Shown here in pieces: positions 43,487 through 52,543 of a DNA stretch of 64,000 nucleotides. A program made the position numbers and the translations under genes. Positions within the stretch are counted from its first letter, which is position 1, and each line of letters begins with the position of its first letter. A model generated the notes under the pieces. It worked only from the letters and a program-made list of their open reading frames with translations. It was not told the origin of the DNA and searched no databases. The stretch is from Pseudomonadota bacterium (GTDB lineage Bacteria > Pseudomonadota > Alphaproteobacteria > Sphingomonadales > Sphingomonadaceae), in NCBI GenBank assembly GCA_023418595.1, contig JAEZZI010000006.1, positions 248,001 through 312,000 of the forward strand. Direction: 5' to 3'.

Positions 43487-46400
43487 TTAATAATCGCGCG
43501 AAATGCGGACGTTGGCGCTTTGCCGTCCGATCGTCGAAATGGTCGACAGCAGCGACAGCCATCGGGTGATGCGGAATTCGGCGCGGGTGGCCGAATAGCC
43601 CTGACCGTCGCTGATGATCTCGACATAGATGCGCCGGGTAATGAACTTGCCCGCCGCGACTGCGGTCCCCTGCCCGGTCTGCGGGTCGGCGGCGATGATC
43701 CGCAACCGGTCGAGTCCCGCGGCACGGCGCAGCGCGTTCAGCGGGTTGAGGTCGCCCGACCCATCCTGAAGCGCCGCCACCGCTGCGGCCAGTTGCAACG
43801 CCTCTGGCGCGGACAGGTTGGTGATCGAGGTGCCGAACAGCAGCCGCGACAGCAATTCGTCCTCTGGCAGTGCCGGGATCGACGAGAAGCTGATCTGCGG
43901 GCGCTCCGCGTTGCCGGTCACCCGGATTTGCGCGTTGATCCCCTGTTCGTCGGCATTGGCGGCGATATCCAGGCTGGGATTGGCGGGGACCGACCCGTCG
44001 AAGCGGATGACGCCGCGCTCCAGCTCGAAATCGCGGCCGGCGAATTCGTAATCGCCTTGGATCAGGTCGGCTTGGCCGCGTAATTGCGGGTTGGTCGGCT
44101 CACCCGCGATTTCGAGGTTCGCCGACCATTCGCTGTCGAGACCAAGGCCGGTGACGATCATGTTGCCCGGTGCGCGCGCCTTGATTGCCATGCGCCACGG
44201 CACGGCCTGGCGCACGGGAGCCTCGTCCAGGTCGCCGCGATTGATCTGGCGAATGTTGAGGCGCGGCAAGGGCGTGGCCGCGACCGCGCGGCCCAGCCGG
44301 TAGCGGCTGGCATTGACCACCACGTCGCCCGAAATCAGCCCGCCCGCGCCGTCCGAACGGAAGCGCAAGGGGCCGGTGACGGTCGCGCCGATATCGTCGC
44401 GGTTGATGAGTTCGGCATTGTTCGCCTGCAACTGCAAATCCATGCCGAATCCGCGCACGGCGGCCAGGTCGAACAGTCCGGTGCCGGTCACCGTGCCGCT
44501 TGCCCGGTCGCGCGCGCTGAACTGGTCGATGCGCAGCCGCGATCCGTTGAAGCGGCCCGTTGCCTGAATGTTGCGCAGGTCGGTGCCGGTCGTCGCGCTC
44601 TGGATGCGCGCGCTGTTGGTGCGAACGGTGCCGCGAATTTGCGGATCGGCCAGCCGCCCGCCGACGTCCGCCGCAACTGCAACCGGCCCGGTCAGGTCGA
44701 ACAATTCGACACCCGTCAGCCGCCACAACGTATCCCCCGGCCCTTCGTAACGAAGCTGCGCGAACAGCGGCGCATTGATGATGCGCTGGACCGCGTTGCC
44801 GCCTGCCAGCGGACGAAGCTGCATCTGCGCGCGGCCCACGGTCTTGCCGTCGCTCGCCGCGACGATCCGCGCGCCCAGGCTGTCACGGTTCAACACCGCG
44901 GCGACGCCGAGGTCGACCGGACGCGACGACAGCACCAGCCCCGATCGCGACAGGCCGCGGACGGTCATGTTCATGCGGCCGGTCGGCGCACCGTCGCCGC
45001 GATCGACGTAGCTGAGCGTGCCGGATGCGACCCCGCCCAACCCCAGCCCCGGATAACCGATGTCGAGCACCGCCAGCGGCATCCGCGTCAGCCCCAGTTC
45101 GATCGCATGCTCGCCCTCGGTAAAGCTGCCGCCCACCCGCGCCTCGCCGCCTGCAAAGGTCAGTCGCGTCGGCGCCAGCCGCCAGCCTTCGCCGTCGCGG
45201 GTCAGCACCGCGGGCTCGATCAGGCGAAGCGGACGATTGTCGAGCGTCCCCTGCCCGTTCACGCGAATCTGCGTGTCGGTAAATTGCGTCACGGTCTGGA
45301 TATCGAAGGCGCGGCCCTGATTGCTCGCGATGCTCGCCTTCATTTCGCCTTCCCCGCCGCGCAGCCTGGCGTTGGCGGCAAGGCGCGAGATGCTGAGCGC
45401 GCCGCGCTGGAACCCGCGTGCCTGCACCGTCGCCTCGATCGTCGTGCCATCGGGATCGAGCACCACCCCTAATTGCGCGCGGCCCAGCCGGACACGCATA
45501 TCGGGGCCAAGCTGAGCGTTGCGCGCTTCCACCGTCCCGTCGATCCGCTGAAGCCCGTTGTCGGGACGAAAATCGAGCTTGCCCGACAGGCCGCCGCCGT
45601 TGAACGCCATCGCACCCAGGAAGCCGCCCTCGACGATATCGAGCGCACCGTTAGCCCGCGTGCCGCTGACATCCAGCCGCGCGATCTGGATACGCGCGGT
45701 GCCGCCCGAGGGGAGCAGGATCGCGCCTTCGCCGTCGAATGCGCCCAGCAGCGATCCACCCTGCGCGGTGAAAGCATACCCATCCGCATTGGGTCGTAGC
45801 TGCGCGGTCACGTCGCGCAGGCCCATCGCCTCGTTGGGCGACGCGAACCTCAGATTGAGTGCGGGTCGGCTGATATCGCCATCGAGTTGGAGCGTGACGG
45901 GACCGTAGCTGCGCTGCTGCCCCAATCCTTCGAAGCCGAACGTCCCGTCGCGGCGTCGGAAACCGTTGCCGCGCAGGGTCAGGTCGGGCGAGGTGAGCAC
46001 GAGGTTGCGGAAATAGAGCACGCCGTCCGGCCCGCGCTCCAGCCCGGTGGTGATGCGCGGCAATCCGCCGGTCAATGAGCGGAAGAAGGCATTGTCCAGC
46101 CGCACGACCTGCGCCGCGCCGGTGCCGACGACGCGCGTGCCCCGCCCGCCGGGACCGGGCACCACTCTCAAACGGGATTGCACGTCGACCACGCCCAGAC
46201 CGGGGATCAGGTAGCGACGCAGGCCGCCGGTCAGGCCGACTTCGTACTTGCCGGTGCGCAGGTCGAGCATCAGGCTGATTTGCCCCGACAGCCGGTCGGA
46301 GGTGAGAACCAGATTGTCGCCGGTGATGAGCGTCGGCGTAATGCGCAGCGGCCCGTCCACGGTCAGGTTGCGCAAGATACCGCCCGCCACGTCGCCGACC

Positions 46401-47653
46401 CCGGTCACGCGCGCGGCGGTGAAGCGGACCGGCACGGTGACGGGTGCCGGGGAGAGCCGCCCGCGACCCGATGCGCGCGCTACCTCGAACCCGGTCTGGT
46501 CGAAGGCGAAGCGATCGGCGGTCAGGCGATAATCGTAGCGGGCAGTGGCGAATGCGCCGTCGAGGATCACCCGCGCCTCTACATTGCGACCGGTCATGTT
46601 GGGGAACAGCGCCTGTGGCTGGAGCAGCCGCGCGCGCACCCGCATCGACCGATAGGCCGAACGCGCCAGATCGACCACGCCCTCCGCCTCGATCGCGACG
46701 GCGCGCGACCGGATAGACAGGTTGCCGTCGAGCTGTCGGTTGACGAGCGTGCCCGCGCCGGTGATCGCGACCGAGGGTGCGGTCAGCCGTTGGATTTTCC
46801 CTTGCGTCAGCGTGCCGAACGCGAGCCGCCCGCCGAGCGAATAGGTGCCGCTGATGTGCCCCAGCTTCAGGTCGATGACGCGGACGCCATTCGCCTCCGC
46901 CAGCGCAACACCTGTCCAGCGTTTCCAGTCGCCTTCGCCGTCGATGCGCAGTTGCAGCGGCTGGACGATGCCCGACAGCCGCGCCAGCACGCCATCGGCG
47001 CGGCCCCGCGCCTGCACGTCGACATCGAAGCGGCGTTCTGATTCTTCGATGTCGAGTTTCGCGCGCAGCACGTCGCTGCCTTCGACCAGTGCGACCAGAT
47101 CGACCATCGCGCGACCCGATCGGATATCGGCGCTGCCCGCGATCCGACCGGTGCGCGCGACGCCGGTGACGGCGGGGCCAATATCGATGCGATCGACGCG
47201 CAGCGATCCGATACGGATATCGAAGCCCGGCAGGATCGGCCCCGTGCGCCCAGTCGGCTGCAATGCGGGCAGACGGCTGAGCGTCGCGCGCGGGACATGG
47301 AGTTCTTCGATCGACAGCCGGTTGTTCAGCCAGGCAAAGGGCCGCCAGTCGAGCGTCGCCTCAGGCGCGCGAAAGAACTCGCCTTGCGCGTCGGCGAGCG
47401 ACACGTCGACCAGTCGCGCTTCGGAAAAGATCGATCCTTCGATGCGGCCGATGCGGTAGCGCAGGCCGTTGGCGGGCTCCATCGCGGCGATGCGATCGAC
47501 GATCCAGCGGTGGCCAATGCTCGAATCGAGGAGCATCAGCGCGGCGGCGAATATACCCAGCAGCAGCGCGAGACTACCCGCAATGCGACGCGGCCAAGGA
47601 TTGGCGCGACGCACGCGCACATCGGTTACCGTAGGCGTCTCGACGTCGTTCAA
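43487..47653 (-). CDS. tamB: translocation and assembly module TamB
   Basis: TamB is a large inner-membrane-anchored protein that spans the periplasm, forms the Tam complex with TamA and is linked to outer-membrane protein insertion and lipid transport. The 1388-residue product has one N-terminal membrane anchor (about 22-42), a long repetitive beta-rich body with many alternating 10-15 residue strands, and a C-terminal DUF490 domain (about 1030-1388) ending in RISRDY. It overlaps tamA by four bases, giving coupled translation. The beta-helix-like middle resembles AsmA/VPS13-type bridge proteins. Confidence 0.92.
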   Translation of the reverse strand: MNDVETPTVTDVRVRRANPWPRRIAGSLALLLGIFAAALMLLDSSIGHRWIVDRIAAMEPANGLRYRIGRIEGSIFSEARLVDVSLADAQGEFFRAPEATLDWRPFAWLNNRLSIEELHVPRATLSRLPALQPTGRTGPILPGFDIRIGSLRVDRIDIGPAVTGVARTGRIAGSADIRSGRAMVDLVALVEGSDVLRAKLDIEESERRFDVDVQARGRADGVLARLSGIVQPLQLRIDGEGDWKRWTGVALAEANGVRVIDLKLGHISGTYSLGGRLAFGTLTQGKIQRLTAPSVAITGAGTLVNRQLDGNLSIRSRAVAIEAEGVVDLARSAYRSMRVRARLLQPQALFPNMTGRNVEARVILDGAFATARYDYRLTADRFAFDQTGFEVARASGRGRLSPAPVTVPVRFTAARVTGVGDVAGGILRNLTVDGPLRITPTLITGDNLVLTSDRLSGQISLMLDLRTGKYEVGLTGGLRRYLIPGLGVVDVQSRLRVVPGPGGRGTRVVGTGAAQVVRLDNAFFRSLTGGLPRITTGLERGPDGVLYFRNLVLTSPDLTLRGNGFRRRDGTFGFEGLGQQRSYGPVTLQLDGDISRPALNLRFASPNEAMGLRDVTAQLRPNADGYAFTAQGGSLLGAFDGEGAILLPSGGTARIQIARLDVSGTRANGALDIVEGGFLGAMAFNGGGLSGKLDFRPDNGLQRIDGTVEARNAQLGPDMRVRLGRAQLGVVLDPDGTTIEATVQARGFQRGALSISRLAANARLRGGEGEMKASIASNQGRAFDIQTVTQFTDTQIRVNGQGTLDNRPLRLIEPAVLTRDGEGWRLAPTRLTFAGGEARVGGSFTEGEHAIELGLTRMPLAVLDIGYPGLGLGGVASGTLSYVDRGDGAPTGRMNMTVRGLSRSGLVLSSRPVDLGVAAVLNRDSLGARIVAASDGKTVGRAQMQLRPLAGGNAVQRIINAPLFAQLRYEGPGDTLWRLTGVELFDLTGPVAVAADVGGRLADPQIRGTVRTNSARIQSATTGTDLRNIQATGRFNGSRLRIDQFSARDRASGTVTGTGLFDLAAVRGFGMDLQLQANNAELINRDDIGATVTGPLRFRSDGAGGLISGDVVVNASRYRLGRAVAATPLPRLNIRQINRGDLDEAPVRQAVPWRMAIKARAPGNMIVTGLGLDSEWSANLEIAGEPTNPQLRGQADLIQGDYEFAGRDFELERGVIRFDGSVPANPSLDIAANADEQGINAQIRVTGNAERPQISFSSIPALPEDELLSRLLFGTSITNLSAPEALQLAAAVAALQDGSGDLNPLNALRRAAGLDRLRIIAADPQTGQGTAVAAGKFITRRIYVEIISDGQGYSATRAEFRITRWLSLLSTISTIGRQSANVRISRDY

Positions 47654-49662
47654 AACGCTTGTCCGAGCGAGACATAGACGGCGACGCGCGGATCGCCTTG
47701 CTGCGGGTTGAGCGGGGTGCCGACATCGACGCGGATCGGGCCGAAATTCGAATAATAGCGCACACCCAGCCCCGCGCCGTAGCGGAAGCCCGACAGGCGC
47801 GGCAGCGGATCGGTGTAGATGTTGCCGCCATCGAGGAACGGCACGACGCCGAAATTGCCGAACGCCTTTACGCGGGCCTCAAGCGAGAATTCGGTCAGCG
47901 ACCGCCCGCCGATCGGATCGTTGTTCGCGTCGCGCGGCCCGATCCGCTGGAACCCGTAGCCGCGCACCGATGCGCCGCCGCCCGCATAGAAACGCCGCGA
48001 CGGCGCGATCGCGTCGCGCGGCGCGCCCGCGATGGTGCCTGCGCGCACTCGGCCTGCAATCACGACGCGGTCGTTGACGGGATAATAGCCGCTGGCATCG
48101 ACCTGAACCCGCGCATAGCCGAAGGTCGCCCCCGACAGCGACACTTCGGGCGACAGCCGCCCGCCGAGGCGGAAGCCGCGCGTCGGGTTGAGCAGGTCGT
48201 CGGATCCGTCATAGTTCAGGCTCGTCGGCAGAGCGCCGATGAAATAGGTCCGCCGCCGCGCCTCGCCGGTATCGACGATCACGTCACGCTCGTCGGTCGC
48301 GACCAGTTCGGCGCCCAGCGACCAGGTCCAGGTTTTCTGGAAGAAGATATTGGTCTGGCGCTCCAGAGAACCCGAAATCGAAACCGTGTCGGCTTCGTAA
48401 GCGTCGCGTTCGAGATGCGCGGCGGTGATCTGGCCGGTCAGAACCCGGTCGCGGCCCTTGAAATTGCTGCGGCGGAAGATGATCCCGGCAAGCTGCTCCT
48501 TCGTCCCCAGCACCCCGCGCAGCGTCAGCGCGCCTTCGGGCGGGAACAGGTTGCGATGCGTCCAGCTAACCTCGGCGCGCGCGCCTTCGCCGGTGCCATA
48601 GCCCAGCTCGCCAGCGATGGTGCGCGGCGGCGCGGGTTCGAGCGCGACCTGGATGTCGACGGTGCCCGGCTCCGCCCCCTCGACCGGTTCGGCACGCACC
48701 GACGAGACGAGCCCGGTCTGGACGATCGCGCGGCGCAGATCGTCGAGCGCGGCTTCATCATAGAGATCGCCGGGTTCGAACCGCGCAAGATCGGCGACGT
48801 GATCGGCGCCGAACACGCGGTCATTGTCCTTCAGGATGCGCCCGAAACGCCGCTCGCCGCCGGGATCGACCTGCACCAGCAGGGTCGCGGTCTGCGTCGC
48901 GTGATCGATGACGACCTCACTGGGGCGGATTTCGGCGAAGGGAAAGCCTTCGCGCCCGATATTGGCACGCAGCCGCTCCTCCGCCGCCGCGATTTCGTCG
49001 GCGTTGAACGGCGTATCGGGCGCGATGCCATAGATGTTGCGCAGGCTGTCGGTGCGAGCGCCCGCCGCTTCCAGTCCCGGCAATTCCACCGCGGCGATAC
49101 GGTACTGCTCGCCCGGCACGACGTTAAGCGTGACGATCAGCCGGTCGCCTTCGGACGCGACCGACGTGCCGATCCGCGCGGCGTAATAGCCTTCCGCCTC
49201 CAGCAACGTGCCCAGTAGATCGGCATCCTCGCGGGCGCGGCGGTCGATCTGCGCGGCATTGGCGGGTTCGTTTTCGTTGGCGCGCAGCACCGAGAGCTCG
49301 TTGAATCGCTGACGCAGCAGATCGCCGCCCACACCGTCGATCCCGGTGATGCGGTAGTTGGAGCGATATTCGCTCTGCACGCTGCCGGTCGCAACTGGGG
49401 TATCGAGCGGCTGTCCCGCTTCGTCGGTGACCACTGCCTGTTCCTCGGGAAGCGGCGTGCCCAGATCGGGCCAGTCGACGCCGATCTCGGGAAGCGGCGC
49501 GAGTGGGGTGTTGGGATCGAGGCCGCCGTCATCCGGCGCCACATCTTCCTGCGCGACCGGCGGCGGCACGTCTTGCGCGCGCGCAAGGGCAGGACAGAAA
49601 ACGACGGAGAAGACCGCGGCGCAACGCAGATACATTGAGGCCCGGCCGGACTGGCGCGACAT
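47650..49662 (-). CDS. tamA: translocation and assembly module TamA (BamA/Omp85 family)
   Basis: TamA is an Omp85-family outer-membrane protein that pairs with TamB. The 670-residue product has a signal peptide (about 1-29), a proline- and acid-rich linker, POTRA-like domains (about 95-330), and a 16-strand beta-barrel (about 340-670) with the RGY-type segment ASVRGYGFQRIGPRD and the terminal PRVAVYVSLGQAF. The length is normal. It starts just upstream of tamB on the same strand. Confidence 0.93.
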   Translation of the reverse strand: MSRQSGRASMYLRCAAVFSVVFCPALARAQDVPPPVAQEDVAPDDGGLDPNTPLAPLPEIGVDWPDLGTPLPEEQAVVTDEAGQPLDTPVATGSVQSEYRSNYRITGIDGVGGDLLRQRFNELSVLRANENEPANAAQIDRRAREDADLLGTLLEAEGYYAARIGTSVASEGDRLIVTLNVVPGEQYRIAAVELPGLEAAGARTDSLRNIYGIAPDTPFNADEIAAAEERLRANIGREGFPFAEIRPSEVVIDHATQTATLLVQVDPGGERRFGRILKDNDRVFGADHVADLARFEPGDLYDEAALDDLRRAIVQTGLVSSVRAEPVEGAEPGTVDIQVALEPAPPRTIAGELGYGTGEGARAEVSWTHRNLFPPEGALTLRGVLGTKEQLAGIIFRRSNFKGRDRVLTGQITAAHLERDAYEADTVSISGSLERQTNIFFQKTWTWSLGAELVATDERDVIVDTGEARRRTYFIGALPTSLNYDGSDDLLNPTRGFRLGGRLSPEVSLSGATFGYARVQVDASGYYPVNDRVVIAGRVRAGTIAGAPRDAIAPSRRFYAGGGASVRGYGFQRIGPRDANNDPIGGRSLTEFSLEARVKAFGNFGVVPFLDGGNIYTDPLPRLSGFRYGAGLGVRYYSNFGPIRVDVGTPLNPQQGDPRVAVYVSLGQAF

Positions 49663-49730
49663 GATCCCGTCCTAGCCGAGCTTGGCGCTGCCGCCAATCG
49701 CCGAATTTCAGGGACTTTCGCGCGGTCCGA

Positions 49731-49943
49731 TCAGTGTATCGTGCCCACCGCACCGTCCGACGACAGCACGTCGATCAGCCGTTCGACCTGACGCCAGCGC
49801 GCGAAATGCAAATGGTTGCCCAGGGTGCGGCTGCGCGCGGCGCGCTCGGACGCTTCCAGCCCCGCCTCGGCGCCGAATTGCTCGATCAGCAGCGCCGCGT
49901 CGGACACCATCGATCGGTCGGGAAGATAGGGCAATCGGGGCAT
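49731..49943 (-). CDS. small conserved hypothetical protein
   Basis: The 70-residue protein reads MPRLPYLPDRSM then a helical stretch with WRQVERLIDVLSSDGAVGTIH at its end. I recall short sphingomonad proteins with this helical layout and a GTIH/GTVH terminus; the family is of unknown function. The ATG at 49943 gives the smallest complete frame; an internal ATG at codon 12 is also possible. Divergent from the small membrane gene at 50095. Confidence 0.6.
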   Translation of the reverse strand: MPRLPYLPDRSMVSDAALLIEQFGAEAGLEASERAARSRTLGNHLHFARWRQVERLIDVLSSDGAVGTIH

Positions 49944-50094
49944 AGGGGCGGGTGCGATCCTGTTGGTGCGTCGGCGGCAGGATGTTGCCATAGCCTGCAA
50001 GTCTTTGCCGCCGCGTGTCCCGACAGGGTTAACATCGCGTTCGCTTTTTCGCGCGCGACTGGCGCGGACGCCGCACGCATGGCATGGGGCGGCG

Positions 50095-50286
50095 ATGGAC
50101 CAGCCCCGCCCGCCCGCTCGCAAGCCCAACCCCGCCGCCGGAGGCGCCCCGATCGCGATCACGACGCTGATCGGCGCGATATGGGGCATTTCGCGCGGGG
50201 AACCGACGATCGGCGTGCTGGTCGGATTGGGCGTGGGGATCGCGATTGCGGTGGCGATCTGGCTGATTAGCGCTCGGCGGGATTGA
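50095..50286 (+). CDS. small hypothetical membrane protein
   Basis: A 63-residue protein with a basic N-terminus (MDQPRPPARKPNPAAGG) and two short hydrophobic stretches, IAITTLIGAIWGIS and IGVLVGLGVGIAIAVAIWLI, separated by RGEPT. This could be a hairpin in the inner membrane. No family is recognised. An upstream extension of the frame exists but overlaps the divergent gene, so ATG 50095 is preferred. A palindromic repeat follows. Confidence 0.5.
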   Translation: MDQPRPPARKPNPAAGGAPIAITTLIGAIWGISRGEPTIGVLVGLGVGIAIAVAIWLISARRD

Positions 50287-50303
50287 GCGGACAAAGCATT
50301 CCA

Positions 50304-50382
50304 CCCGTTCGTTTCGAGCGAAGTCGAGAAACGCCCGCCAGCGCCTAATTCACGTTTCTCGACTTCGCTCGAAACGAACGGG
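50304..50382. repeat. palindromic repeat family B, copy 1
   Basis: CCCGTTCGTTTCGAGCGAAG and TCGAGAAACG form the left arm, mirrored on the right by CGTTTCTCGACTTCGCTCGAAACGAACGGG. A second copy with nearly identical arms is at 51640-51718, on the other side of the S24 regulator and its small partners. Confidence 0.92.
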
Positions 50383-50398
50383 TTTGAGGCGCATCGCC

Positions 50399-51037
50399 TC
50401 ACAACCCCGCCAGACTCCGCCCGATCCACACCACGCGACCAATCACATCTACTGCGTCAGCCGGGCGAACCACCGTTCCGTAATCGGCATTGTCGCTGAC
50501 CACTTCCACCTCGCGCCCGATCGCGCGTAGGCGCTTGACCCCCAGCATCCCGTCGAGCCGGATCGCATAGACGCCGCCGCGCGGCGCGATACTGCGGCGG
50601 GCGTGATCGACCAGAATAGTGTCGCCATCGATCAAGGTGGGCTGCATCGAATCGCCCTTCACCTCGATCAGCGACGCCGCGTCGCGCCGCACGCCCAGCC
50701 CGGCGAGAAACTGCGCGTCGAAGCGAAAGGGCACGCCGCGCTGTTCCTCCCCCACCAGCGCCCCCGGCCCCGCCGACGCGGCAAGCACGTAACGCGGCAC
50801 CGCGATGCTGTCGTCGCCCGCCGCTTCGACCCCACCCAGCGCCGCGTCGCTCACCCGCAGGAATTTGGCGAGCAGCCGCCGGTCGCCCTCTGCCAGCAAG
50901 CGCGGCGTTCCGCGCGTCAGATATTGCTGGAGATAGGCGGCGTTGCGCTTCAGCAACCGTTCTGACAGCCACGTCAGGCTGGTGCCGTCCCGCTCGATCG
51001 CGGCCTTCAAGGCCGCCCGCTGATCCTGTCCGTCCAT
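50399..51037 (-). CDS. S24-type (LexA/CI-like) transcriptional regulator
   Basis: The 212-residue product has an N-terminal DNA-binding-type helical region (about 8-62, with LTWLSERLLKRNAAYLQQYL) and a C-terminal S24 self-cleavage domain: VKGDSMQPTLIDGDTILVD with nucleophile Ser130 and GVKRL with Lys168. Such repressors respond to DNA damage by RecA-stimulated self-cleavage; the AAASAG-like hinge precedes PGALVG. It lies divergent from a 60-residue gene, with a 92-base spacer that holds operator-like sites, so it probably represses itself and that gene. Confidence 0.88.
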   Translation of the reverse strand: MDGQDQRAALKAAIERDGTSLTWLSERLLKRNAAYLQQYLTRGTPRLLAEGDRRLLAKFLRVSDAALGGVEAAGDDSIAVPRYVLAASAGPGALVGEEQRGVPFRFDAQFLAGLGVRRDAASLIEVKGDSMQPTLIDGDTILVDHARRSIAPRGGVYAIRLDGMLGVKRLRAIGREVEVVSDNADYGTVVRPADAVDVIGRVVWIGRSLAGL

Positions 51038-51054
51038 ATCCGATCCGTACCAAA

Positions 51055-51081
51055 AGGATTTTTCCTAGACAAGTAGGATTT
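51055..51081. promoter_or_regulatory. operator-like half-sites between the S24 regulator and the small-gene pair
   Basis: AGGATTT appears at 51055-51061 and again at 51075-51081, two helical turns apart. TCCTA (51063-51067) and TAGGA (51074-51078) form an inverted repeat between them. This sits in the divergent promoter region. The S24 regulator is the obvious candidate to bind; that is inference. Confidence 0.45.
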
Positions 51082-51129
51082 GAGAACAAACAATGAACTA
51101 GCAGATGACGAATCAGGAGGGCCGACGCC

Positions 51130-51312
51130 ATGCACCTGCTCAGCAGGATCAACCATCATCTCCGCGCGACGGGGATGCCGGAGACGAAATTCGGGCGGCT
51201 CGCGGTGCATGATCCGCGCTTCGTGTCGGACCTTCGCAACGGACGCCAGCCGCGCGAGGCGACGGTGGCGCGAGTGGAACGCTATATCGCGCAGACGGAG
51301 GCCGGGGCATGA
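51130..51312 (+). CDS. small HTH-like protein divergent from S24 regulator
   Basis: The 60-residue protein reads MHLLSRINHHLRATGM, then FGRLAVHDPRFVSDLRNGRQPREATVARVERYI, a conserved layout I recall from sphingomonad short proteins that pair with regulators. The DPRFVSDLRNGRQP motif resembles a helix-turn-helix-type element in XRE-like proteins. A strong AGGAGGG site lies seven bases upstream. Its end overlaps the start of the next gene by four bases (ATGA). Likely under control of the divergent S24 repressor. Confidence 0.7.
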   Translation: MHLLSRINHHLRATGMPETKFGRLAVHDPRFVSDLRNGRQPREATVARVERYIAQTEAGA

Positions 51313-51623
51313 GCCGGGGACCGGATGCCGCGACCCTGCTGGCGCGCGCACTGGATCGCAGCGCGCAGGGTGCGGGCCTGAGCCTCACCATCCGCCATGC
51401 CGACTGGCGACGCTGGGCCAGCGCGACCTTTACCGGCGCGCGACACGAATTGACGGTGGAACTGCCCGATGGGGATGGTGCGGAGCGCTGGCTGGCCGCG
51501 CTGTCCGAAGCGGAGTTGCCGATCCGTGGTCATCTGGTCGCTGACGCGGTGGTGCTGCGCAGCCATGGCGAAGGAGAGACACGGGTCGCGGCCATCGAAA
51601 TCCTGACGGTCGAGGATTTCTAG
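51309..51623 (+). CDS. hypothetical protein coupled to the small HTH-like gene
   Basis: The 104-residue protein has no recognised family. It has an N-terminal helix (DAATLLARALDRSAQGAG), then beta-rich segments (LSLTIRHADWRRWASATF, HELTVELPDG) and RVAAIEILTVEDF at the end. It shares four bases with the preceding gene, so the two are translated together. It ends at a palindromic repeat. Confidence 0.6.
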   Translation: MSRGPDAATLLARALDRSAQGAGLSLTIRHADWRRWASATFTGARHELTVELPDGDGAERWLAALSEAELPIRGHLVADAVVLRSHGEGETRVAAIEILTVEDF

Positions 51624-51639
51624 GCGTTTGCCCTCCTCA

Positions 51640-51718
51640 CCCGTTCGTTTCGAGCGAAATCGAGAAACGAGATTCCAGCGCCCAGCTCACGTTTCTCGAC
51701 TTCGCTCGAAACGAACGG
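51640..51718. repeat. palindromic repeat family B, copy 2
   Basis: CCCGTTCGTTTCGAGCGAAA-TCGAGAAACG mirrors CGTTTCTCGACTTCGCTCGAAACGAACGG. Together with copy 1 at 50304 it brackets the S24 regulator and the two small genes. Confidence 0.92.
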
Positions 51719-51745
51719 AAAATCGTGAGCTTAGCGCACTCGCGC

Positions 51746-52543
51746 TTACCCCGCAGCCGCCAGCCTGCGCAGCGAATCGATCGCGATCGACAGGCGAGTG
51801 TCGTCCGCGCGCAACGACCCGTCAGTGGTGCGCCGCGCAACCCCGGCCTCCAGGCGTTCGAGCAATGCATGCACGGATACCTCCCGATCGAACCGCGGTT
51901 GCGGGCGGGGGGATGCGGGCGTGGACGGCCTTGGCCGGTCGAGGTCGAAGGTTTCGAACCGCTCCCCTGCCGCCAGCATCGCCGGGCGCGGCAGAGGCGC
52001 AGGCGCGGCAATCCGGTAATCGGGTTCCTGATCGGACGGCAGCGGCTGGGGCGGATGCGATTCGACGAACGCCTGTGGGTCGTAGTCGGCAAGCGGCGTG
52101 TCCAGGTCGCGGGGCAGCGTGCGTTCTTCGTCCGATTCGCCACCGACCGACATCATCGGCGCACCCAGTTCGCGCGTCGCGATCACCGGCGGACGCGGCG
52201 GGGCATCGGGATGCGAATCGGCGCGGCGGACGATCGGCGTGCGCTCGACCGCATCGTCCAGTCTGCCGAACCCGATCGTCGCGTTTCCGAAGACGCGGCT
52301 CGCGACCAGCAGCACCAGCGCGCCGATCCCCACCGACCCGACAAAGCACAAAAGCGCTCGTGCGGTTGCGCCCAGCGGCGGTTCTGCGGGGCCGAGAATG
52401 CGGGGCAATCCGCTGGCGACCACCAACGTCTCGATCAGCGAGAGCGGTGCGAACGCAAAGGCGAGCGCGGCGATCAGCGCCGCTGCGGCGCCAGCGGCTC
52501 CGGCGATGGGAAGATTCAGGCGTTTGCGGGTGTACGCGACCAT
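51746..52543 (-). CDS. hypothetical two-helix membrane protein
   Basis: The 265-residue product has hydrophobic segments near 12-33 and 62-85 and a long proline-rich, acidic soluble C-terminus (about 95-265), ending VSVHALLERLEAG and SIAIDSLRRLAAAG. No family is recognised. Its start overlaps the end of the upstream glycosyltransferase by 28 bases on the same strand, so the two are likely co-expressed, possibly in surface-polysaccharide work. Confidence 0.6.
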   Translation of the reverse strand: MVAYTRKRLNLPIAGAAGAAAALIAALAFAFAPLSLIETLVVASGLPRILGPAEPPLGATARALLCFVGSVGIGALVLLVASRVFGNATIGFGRLDDAVERTPIVRRADSHPDAPPRPPVIATRELGAPMMSVGGESDEERTLPRDLDTPLADYDPQAFVESHPPQPLPSDQEPDYRIAAPAPLPRPAMLAAGERFETFDLDRPRPSTPASPRPQPRFDREVSVHALLERLEAGVARRTTDGSLRADDTRLSIAIDSLRRLAAAG

